The position numbers and the translations under genes were made by a program. From T1Sed10-7 sp046483565 (GTDB taxonomy: Bacteria > Actinomycetota > Nitriliruptoria > Nitriliruptorales > Nitriliruptoraceae), in NCBI GenBank assembly GCA_046483565.1, contig JAWOCZ010000198.1:1-13039 (forward strand): 13,039 nucleotides of DNA. The letters run 5' to 3'. Positions within the stretch are counted from its first letter, which is position 1, and each line of letters starts with the position of its first letter. This document shows, piece after piece, positions 7,205 to 13,039 of this stretch. A model generated the notes under the pieces. The model had not been told where the DNA came from and searched no databases. It saw only the letters and a list, made by a program, of their open reading frames with translations.

Positions 7205-9217
7205 ATGCCGAGCAACCACCCGAGTACCTCCGAGGAGCGACGCATCCGCGAACTGGAGCGCGAACGTGACCGTCTGCGCTCCCAGACCGATGCGCTGGCC
7301 GGACTGCTGCGCGAACGCAACCAGCTCAGCGGCCGGGTGGAACGCCTCGACCGCGCCCTGATCGGCGAACGGGAACGCAACGCGCAGCTGCGCTTCCAGC
7401 GGGACCGGTACCGCCACCAGGCCGCCTCGCTGCGGGCACGGCGGTGGTGGCGGCTGGGTGCGGCGATCGCCGCCGCCAGGCGCTCGCCCGCCAAGCTGCT
7501 CAGCCTGCCGATCACGCTGCTGCGGATCCTCCTCGGACCGGCAGCGAAGCCGGACGTCCCCTCGCCCGTCCCCGCCGGCGAAGCGGCCGGCGAAGCGGTC
7601 GAGGCGACCAGCGCACAGCTGCGAAGCCCGACCGAGACCCGGCCGAGCGCCCACCTCGAATCGCGCTTCCTGCTCCCACCGCGCGCCCGGGCGGTCACCG
7701 ACCTCAAGGTCGCCGCGGTGGTCGACACCTTCACCGAGGCCTGCCTGGCACCGGACTGCGACCTCATCACCTTCCGCCCCGACACCTGGCGCTCCGCACT
7801 CGAGGCGGAACGCCCCCACCTGCTGTTCGTCGAGTCGGCCTGGAAGGGCAACGGCGGGAGCTGGGAGTTCCAGGTGGGCAGCTACACCTATCCGGCGTCG
7901 GTGGGGCTCCCACACCTGACCGAGCTGGTGGAGTGGTGCCGGGCACACGACGTCCCCACGGTGTTCTGGAACAAGGAGGACCCGGTCCACTTCCAGAAGT
8001 TCGCGGAAGCCGCGCGGCTGTTCGACGTGGTGCTGACCACCGACGCCGACCGCATCCCCGCCTACCAGGCGCTGGATGGGCTGCGCGCCGAGGTCGTGGC
8101 CGCCCTGCCCTTCGCCGCGCAACCCGCCCTGCACCATCCGACCCATGAGCTGGCCGACCGCGACCCCCGTCCGGTGTTCGGTGGCACCTACTACCGCAAC
8201 CGGCATCCGGAGCGTCGCGAGCAGCTCGAACATCTGCTCGATGGTGCCCGGGAGTTCGATCTGGTCATCTTCGACCGGACCCACGGCCAGGAGTCGGAGT
8301 CCGTCGGCTTCCCCGACCGCTTCCTCCCCCACGTCCAGGGAGGGGTGCCCTACGAGGAGATGGTCCGCATCTACCGCGAGCACCGCCTGTTCCTCAACAC
8401 CAACTCCGTGATCGCCTCGCCCACGATGTTCTCCCGCCGGGTCTTCGAGCTGCTGGCCTGCGGGACGCCGGTGGTCTCCACCCCATCGCTCGGCGTCGAG
8501 GAACTGTTCGGCGGCACCATCCCGATCGTCGACACCGAGCCGGCCGCCCGGGCAGCGATCGAGCAGCTGCTGACCGACGACGGGCTCTGGCACGAGCGCT
8601 CCGCCGCCGGGATCCGTCAGGTCCTCGCCGAGCACACCTACCAGCACCGACTGGCACGGGTGGCAGCCTTCGCCGGCTACACGCTGACCCCCTACGCCGA
8701 CCGCCAGGCGACGGTGCTGCTGCTCGACGACGAGGAGGACCGCACGCACGGGCTGTGCCTGCAGCTCGCGGCGGAGAACAGCGAGCTCACCGTGGCCGTG
8801 GGCACCGCGTCCCCGGAGCGCTTCGCCGAGCTCCCGGTGACGGTGGTACGCCAGGACGCCAAGCAGCAGCCGGGCGCCCGGTGGCGCCAGCTCGCCGACC
8901 GGGTCACCTCCCCGTTCGTGGTGCCAGCCCATCCGTTGACCTCACCCCTGGCCCTCACCGACCTGGTGCTCGGGCTGGTACTCACCTCGGCGGACGCGGC
9001 CGGCTTCGACCCCGCCAACCCGGCCTGGCGCCACGTGGACCGGGTCGACAACACCGCCGTGGCGCTGCGCCGAGAACTCGTCCTCGAGCACGGTTGGGAC
9101 GTCGACCCCGCAGGGGCCGACCGGGTCGGCGAGATCCTGGCTGCGGCCGGGATCCGACCGTTCAACCTCGGTGCGGTGCCCACGGGCGTGGGCGCGCCGA
9201 CCGTTGCGGCGGGCTGA
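7205..9217 (+). CDS. CgeB-like glycosyltransferase with N-terminal coiled coil and degenerate C-terminal domain
   Basis: The product has 670 residues. Residues 9-80 are strongly charged heptad-like sequence (RIRELERERDRLRSQ, ERLDRALIGERERNAQLR), a probable coiled coil. It is followed by RRWWRLGAAIAAARRSPAKL and a hydrophobic amphipathic stretch to about 110, which may touch the membrane, and then by an Ala/Pro/Glu linker. Residues about 165-490 form a GT-B transferase of the CgeB type: VFWNKEDPVHFQKF (253-266), FDVVLTTD (273-280), FGGTYYRNRHPERR (325-338), and the donor-side signature FLNTNSVIASPTMFSRRVFE to LLACGTPVVSTPSLGVEEL (396-434). Residues about 500-645 look like a worn-down GT-A (family 2-like) domain without its acidic metal motif. 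It is probably cytoplasmic and membrane-associated, elongating the glycan exported by the upstream ABC pair. The specificity is unknown. Confidence 0.85.
   Translation: MPSNHPSTSEERRIRELERERDRLRSQTDALAGLLRERNQLSGRVERLDRALIGERERNAQLRFQRDRYRHQAASLRARRWWRLGAAIAAARRSPAKLLSLPITLLRILLGPAAKPDVPSPVPAGEAAGEAVEATSAQLRSPTETRPSAHLESRFLLPPRARAVTDLKVAAVVDTFTEACLAPDCDLITFRPDTWRSALEAERPHLLFVESAWKGNGGSWEFQVGSYTYPASVGLPHLTELVEWCRAHDVPTVFWNKEDPVHFQKFAEAARLFDVVLTTDADRIPAYQALDGLRAEVVAALPFAAQPALHHPTHELADRDPRPVFGGTYYRNRHPERREQLEHLLDGAREFDLVIFDRTHGQESESVGFPDRFLPHVQGGVPYEEMVRIYREHRLFLNTNSVIASPTMFSRRVFELLACGTPVVSTPSLGVEELFGGTIPIVDTEPAARAAIEQLLTDDGLWHERSAAGIRQVLAEHTYQHRLARVAAFAGYTLTPYADRQATVLLLDDEEDRTHGLCLQLAAENSELTVAVGTASPERFAELPVTVVRQDAKQQPGARWRQLADRVTSPFVVPAHPLTSPLALTDLVLGLVLTSADAAGFDPANPAWRHVDRVDNTAVALRRELVLEHGWDVDPAGADRVGEILAAAGIRPFNLGAVPTGVGAPTVAAG
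7574..7597 (+). repeat. Perfect 12-bp tandem duplication in a linker
   Basis: The 12-mer GCCGGCGAAGCG occurs twice in a row and encodes AGEA-AGEA in the linker between the coiled coil and the transferase domain. It is in frame and is probably a slippage duplication in a low-constraint region. Confidence 0.9.
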
Positions 9218-9222
9218 GCCGG

Positions 9223-11343
9223 ATGCGCATCGCGATCTACGGCGACGTCAACCTCAACCTGATCGACGGCTCGGCGATCTGGCTCGCCGCCCTCGCGGAG
9301 ACCCTCGCACTGGATGACGACACCCACGTGTGGGTGCTGCTGAAGGCGCCGATCGAGCGGGAGCTGGTGGTCGCGCCCCTGCTCGGGCGCCCCAACGTGC
9401 ACCTAGTCACCGATCCCGGGGGACGGCCCCGTCTCACCCCCGCCCAGGCACTGGACGTCCTCGAGGATCTCGACGGCCGGGAGGCCTTCGACGTGGTGCT
9501 GCTGCGGGGGTTCGCCCTCTGCCAGCAGGCGGCCGACCGTGCGGGCTTGCGGGGCCGGCTGTGGACCTACCTCACCGACATCCCGCAGCAGCCGCACCTC
9601 GCCGGACCCGACGAGCGGGCCGCCCTCGGCCGCATCGCGTCGGCCTCCCAACGCGTGCTGTGCCAGACCGACGAGCTACGGGGGATGCTCGAGGGCCTGG
9701 TCCCCGAGGCGGCCTGGCGCACCGCCCTGCTCACGCCGATGGTGCCCGAGGCCTTCCTGCGCGAACCACGGCCGCTTGGGCGACCGCCCAAGCTGTTCTA
9801 TGCCGGCAAGTTCGCACCGCTGTGGGGCTTCCTCGAGACCGTGGCCGCCTTCACCGCGCTGCGGGAACACTCCCCAGAGCTCGAGCTCCACGTGGCCGGG
9901 GACAAGGTGCACGACCCCGCCGACGACCCCGGGTACGCCCCGGCGGTGCGTGCCGCCCTGACCACCACGCCGGGGCTGGTGTGGCACGGTGCGGTCAGCC
10001 GCAGCGAGGTGGCCGACCTCCTCGCGACGACCGACATCGCGCTGTCGGCCCGCCACCCGTCGATGGACGCCTCCCTGGAGCTGTCCACCAAGGTGCTGGA
10101 GTACGGCGCGGCCAACGTGCCGGTGGTGCTCAACCGCAACCCCCTGCACGAGCGGTTGTTCGGCGGGGACTATCCCCTGTTCATCGACACGCTGGACGAC
10201 CTCGAGGGGGTCATCGGCACGGTCCTCGCCGACCCCGAGCGCTGGGAGCGGGCCCGTGGGACCGCACGACGGGTCGCCGAGGGCTACACCTTCACCCGGG
10301 TGCGCGAACGCCTTCAGCCGGCGCTGCGGGCCGCCCGCCCCCAGGGCGAGCACCGACTGCGTCGACGGCGGGTGGTGGTCGCCGGCCACGACCTGAAGTT
10401 CACCGGCCCGCTGGTCGAGATGCTGCGCCGCGCCGGCGCCGAGGTCCGTGAGGACCGCTGGAGCGGGCACGGCGGCCACGACGTCCACGCCAGCCGGGAA
10501 CTGCTCGCCTGGGGCGACACCATCTGGGCCGAGTGGTGCCTCGGAAACGCGGTCTGGTACGCCGCCAACCGCCAGCGCGACCAGCGGCTGGTCGTCCGGC
10601 TCCACCGGCAGGAGCTGACCACCGATTTCCCCGGGCAGGTCGATCAGAGCCGGGTCGATGGTCTGGTGTGCGTCGCGCCCTTCGTGGCCCGCGACGCCAT
10701 CGCGCGTTTCGGCTGGGATCCAGGCAAGGTCGAGGTGGTGCCCAACACCATCGACATGCTCCCCTTCGACCGACCCAAGCTGCCCGGCACCCATCGCACC
10801 CTCGGGATGATCGGGTTGCTCCCGGCCCTCAAACGCCTCGACCGCGCGCTCGACCTGCTGGAGCTGCTGCTCGACGACGACCCGTCGTGGCAGCTCAGGC
10901 TGGCCGGCGCGCTGCCCTGGGATGCCCCCTGGGTGTGGGCACGGCTGACCGAGCGACAGTTCTTCCGTGACCAACTCGATCGCATCCGCACCTCACGTCG
11001 ACTGGCCCGCGCCGTCAGGTTCGACGGCCGGGTCGACAACATCCCCGGCTGGCTGGCGGGTATCGGCACCATCGTGAGCGTGAGCGACCTCGAGTCCTTC
11101 CACCTCGGACTCGCCGAGGGCATGGCTTCACGGGCGGTCCCGGTGATCCTCGAGCGTGAGGGGGCCGCGGAGCTGTTCCCCGGCACCCCCATCCACCCTG
11201 ACGTGCCCGCCGCTGCCGCCTGGCTTGCGGGGCTGGACGCCACCGATCGGCTCGCGCTGGGAAGACAGGCCCGACAGACCGTCGTCGAGCGCTACGACCT
11301 GGAGGTCGTCGGCCGTCGGTGGGTGGAGCGACTGCTGACGTGA
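9223..11343 (+). CDS. Tandem double GT-B glycosyltransferase
   Basis: The product has 706 residues; the ATG lies 5 bases after the previous stop with only a weak ribosome site, so translation is probably coupled. It contains two complete GT-B units. Unit 1 (1 to about 372) starts MRIAIYGDVNLNLIDGSAIW and has KLFYAGKFAPLWGF (190-203), LHVAGD, LVWHGAVSRSEVADLL and a donor-side segment SLELSTKVLEYGAANVPVV (284-302). Unit 2 (about 383-706) starts RVVVAGHDLKFTGPLVEML and has WAEWCLGNAVWY, VVRLHRQEL (457-465), VEVVPNTIDM (503-512), GLLPALKRLD and a clear E-x7-E motif at E624 and E632 (ESFHLGLAE). Both keep donor-side features, so both may be active and add two successive sugars. There is no signal peptide or membrane span, so it is expected in the cytoplasm near the exporter. 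The donor sugars cannot be assigned. Confidence 0.87.
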   Translation: MRIAIYGDVNLNLIDGSAIWLAALAETLALDDDTHVWVLLKAPIERELVVAPLLGRPNVHLVTDPGGRPRLTPAQALDVLEDLDGREAFDVVLLRGFALCQQAADRAGLRGRLWTYLTDIPQQPHLAGPDERAALGRIASASQRVLCQTDELRGMLEGLVPEAAWRTALLTPMVPEAFLREPRPLGRPPKLFYAGKFAPLWGFLETVAAFTALREHSPELELHVAGDKVHDPADDPGYAPAVRAALTTTPGLVWHGAVSRSEVADLLATTDIALSARHPSMDASLELSTKVLEYGAANVPVVLNRNPLHERLFGGDYPLFIDTLDDLEGVIGTVLADPERWERARGTARRVAEGYTFTRVRERLQPALRAARPQGEHRLRRRRVVVAGHDLKFTGPLVEMLRRAGAEVREDRWSGHGGHDVHASRELLAWGDTIWAEWCLGNAVWYAANRQRDQRLVVRLHRQELTTDFPGQVDQSRVDGLVCVAPFVARDAIARFGWDPGKVEVVPNTIDMLPFDRPKLPGTHRTLGMIGLLPALKRLDRALDLLELLLDDDPSWQLRLAGALPWDAPWVWARLTERQFFRDQLDRIRTSRRLARAVRFDGRVDNIPGWLAGIGTIVSVSDLESFHLGLAEGMASRAVPVILEREGAAELFPGTPIHPDVPAAAAWLAGLDATDRLALGRQARQTVVERYDLEVVGRRWVERLLT

Positions 11344-12923
11344 CCAGAGCACCCATGGACACCCGGACCCGTCGCATCGACCCTGCCACGGCCGGGTTGC
11401 TGGCCGCCGCGGTGCTCTACGGGCTCCTGGCCCTGCTGGTCACCGGCCTCGATCGGCAGCTGCGCTGGGACGAGGTCACCTACCTCGCCCAGGTCACGCC
11501 GGGACAACCGGACGTCTGGTTCGGCCCGCAACGGGCTCGCGGGATGACGCTCGTGCTCGCACCGGTCGGACTGCTCGGGGCGCCGACGGCCCTGCTCAGG
11601 GGCTGGCTGATCCTCGTGCACGCCGCCGCCATGGTGTGGGCGTTCCGCCCGTTCACGGTGCTGGCGGGGTGGACGGGCGTGGTGGCGGCGACCCTCACCG
11701 CCATCGGTTGGGTCCCGCTGTACTTCGCCGTGGAGGGCTACCCGAACCTGCTGGCCGGGTTCGCCAGCGTCGCCGCCGCCGGGGCCACGTTGCGCTGGGT
11801 GGTCCACGACGAACGGCGGCAGCTGCTGCTCGTAGGGCTCGCGATCGCGGTCGTGGCCTGGCTCCGGCCAAGCGAGAGCGTCTGGATCGCGGCGGCGCTC
11901 ACCCCGGTGGTGCTGGTGACCGGCCGCCGAGCCTGGCGGGCGGTCGCCGCGTTCGCGCTCGGGGGCTTCGTCGGCTGGCTCCCCTGGCTCGTCGAGGCGA
12001 TCGTGCGCTTCGGCGGCCCCTTCGAGCGGCTGGCCGGCGCCCGGGCCACCTCGACGTCGGGAGCGGACCGCAACAGCCTGATCCAGTACCTCAACCTCAT
12101 AGAGGGTCCGGTCCGCCGGGTGGTCGAGGACCCGGTCCTGACGGTGCCGGGCCTCGCACTGCTGGTGGCCGCGGCGGTGCTGATCGTGCTCGGGCTGCTC
12201 CCCCACGGCGACCGGGCACGTCGCCGCGTGGCGGTGGTCGGCCTGTGGGCCGGAGCGGTCATGGTGACCCCCTACCTGGTGCTCAACGCCGGGATCAACC
12301 TGCGCTACCTGCTGCCGGGGCTGCTGCTGCTCACCCTGCCGGTCGCCGCCGGCGTGGTCACCGTGGTGGAGGTCCTGGTTCGGCGTCGCAGCCGGACGGG
12401 CGCGGTGGTGCTGGCCGTCCTCGCGCTGACCACCGTGGGGTGGCAGCTCCACCTCGCCGCCCGCAACGCCGCGGACATCGCTGCGCTGCAGGCCCGGCCG
12501 GTCGCGTTGGGCGCCGCGCTCGCCGAGGCGGCCGACGGCGCACCCTGCGCCTTCCTGTCCAACGTGCAGTGGCCGGAGATCCAGTGGCACTCCGGCTGTC
12601 TCGGCGAGGTCCTCGTCCCGCCGTCACCGCACCTGCAGTGCCCCGACGCCCGCCGGGACCTCGGTGCCCTGGCGGCCGACGGCTACCGCGTGTTCGTGCT
12701 GGAACGCGGGCAGCCACCGTTCTCCCCCGTCGTGGCCGACTGGCCGGTCGAGCAGCTCCCCGAACCCGAGGACGGCGTCTGGTACCGCTACGAGCGACCC
12801 GCCGACCTCGGGCCCGAGGCGCCACCCTCGATCCCGCCGGCCGACGACCCGACACAGCCCTGCCTACCGTCACGCGCGCCGGACACCTCCGACGCCCAGC
12901 TGGAGCTGCGCTGGTCCCGGTGA
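11340..12923 (+). CDS. Multi-span GT-C-like glycosyltransferase (PMT/ArnT-like)
   Basis: The GTG at 11340 overlaps the previous stop (GTGA, the same arrangement as at 5547) with GGAG 11 bases upstream; an ATG at 11355 would shorten it by five residues. The 527-residue product has a first span near residues 18-37 and then LRWDEVTYL with D44-E45, the acidic pair placed in the first extracytoplasmic loop of GT-C enzymes. About nine to eleven hydrophobic spans follow, up to about residue 380. The last ~145 residues are soluble with four cysteines (C403, C420, C434, C508) and the segment SNVQWPEIQWHSGC; the topology suggests this part is outside the membrane. GT-C enzymes use polyprenyl-phosphate sugars and work on the outer face, so this one may decorate the exported glycan or a wall protein. 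It is the last gene of the operon. Exact family and donor are uncertain. Confidence 0.82.
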   Translation: MTRAPMDTRTRRIDPATAGLLAAAVLYGLLALLVTGLDRQLRWDEVTYLAQVTPGQPDVWFGPQRARGMTLVLAPVGLLGAPTALLRGWLILVHAAAMVWAFRPFTVLAGWTGVVAATLTAIGWVPLYFAVEGYPNLLAGFASVAAAGATLRWVVHDERRQLLLVGLAIAVVAWLRPSESVWIAAALTPVVLVTGRRAWRAVAAFALGGFVGWLPWLVEAIVRFGGPFERLAGARATSTSGADRNSLIQYLNLIEGPVRRVVEDPVLTVPGLALLVAAAVLIVLGLLPHGDRARRRVAVVGLWAGAVMVTPYLVLNAGINLRYLLPGLLLLTLPVAAGVVTVVEVLVRRRSRTGAVVLAVLALTTVGWQLHLAARNAADIAALQARPVALGAALAEAADGAPCAFLSNVQWPEIQWHSGCLGEVLVPPSPHLQCPDARRDLGALAADGYRVFVLERGQPPFSPVVADWPVEQLPEPEDGVWYRYERPADLGPEAPPSIPPADDPTQPCLPSRAPDTSDAQLELRWSR

Positions 12924-12946
12924 CCGCTCGACCCCGCCAGGCATGG

Positions 12947-13039
12947 TCAGCTCACGGCGAGGAGCCGGCCGCGCAGGGTGCCGTGGGTGGTGCCCTCCAG
13001 CTCGAGCAGGACGCTGGTGCCCTCGACGAGCAGATCGGC
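12947..13039 (-). CDS. C-terminal end of an unidentified minus-strand protein
   Basis: Reading leftwards from the right edge, 30 codons end in TGA at 12949-12947. The translation (ADLLVEGTSVLLELEG, then THGTLRGRLLAVS) alternates hydrophobic and polar residues like beta strands and uses GC-rich third positions. It converges on the GT-C gene with only 23 bases between the stops, too few for a standard hairpin terminator. The rest of the gene is outside the window and I cannot name it. Confidence 0.5.
   Translation of the reverse strand, partial: ADLLVEGTSVLLELEGTTHGTLRGRLLAVS

Noticed and set aside
7067..8932. Long 621-residue minus-strand frame
   Set aside because: It is antisense to the well-supported CgeB-like gene and has no recognisable domain or start signal.
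9676..10974. 432-residue minus-strand frame
   Set aside because: It is a shadow of the double GT-B gene; the translation is rich in Gly, Gln, His and Arg with no conserved motif.
11292..12590. 432-residue minus-strand frame
   Set aside because: It lies opposite the GT-C gene, where the plus frame has clear membrane spans and a WDE motif; the antisense product is low-complexity and hydrophilic.

Overview
The window joins two unlike pieces of DNA. Positions 1 to about 928 are AT-rich and hold one open reading frame, with no start or stop of its own, using many ATA (Ile) and AGA (Arg) codons. From about 930 to the right end the DNA is strongly GC-rich, with GC-biased third positions typical of a high-GC actinobacterium. 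An S-layer-homology (SLH) module of the RAQMASFLAR type suggests the deep-branching actinobacterial groups in which such modules are abundant (Nitriliruptoria or Acidimicrobiia relatives); this placement is an inference from motif style and composition only. The switch cuts through two genes on opposite strands at the same point, and nothing at the boundary looks like a mobile element. An assembly, amplification or cloning chimera is the simplest explanation, so the first ~930 bases should not be read as genomic context for the rest.

The GC-rich part is a cell-surface glycan locus. On the minus strand lie a family-4-like GT-B glycosyltransferase with a helical N-terminal region (2541-4367) and, downstream of it, a secreted phosphodiester glycosidase (NAGPA family) with an SLH module, cut off at the junction (930-2387). 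An 85-bp divergent gap (4368-4452) separates them from a tight plus-strand operon: UDP-GlcNAc 2-epimerase (4453-5550), ABC-2 polysaccharide exporter permease (5547-6425), its ATPase (6418-7191), a CgeB-like glycosyltransferase with an N-terminal coiled coil and a degenerate C-terminal domain (7205-9217), a tandem double GT-B protein (9223-11343) and a multi-span GT-C-like membrane protein (11340-12923). Neighbouring genes overlap by 4 or 8 bases or are separated by 5 or 13 bases, which implies co-transcription and translational coupling. A minus-strand gene enters from the right edge (12947-13039).

A reasonable working model: the epimerase supplies UDP-ManNAc, cytoplasmic glycosyltransferases build a lipid-linked glycan, the two-gene ABC exporter (ATPase without a Wzt-type glycan-binding extension) flips it, and the GT-C enzyme may add further sugar outside from a polyprenyl-phosphate donor. 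The secreted SLH-carrying phosphodiester glycosidase could act on, or be held by, such a wall glycan. No initiating phosphoglycosyltransferase, Wzy polymerase, UDP-ManNAc dehydrogenase or pyruvyl transferase is in the window, so the product cannot be named. The families are all known; the unusual points are the domain combinations and the junction.
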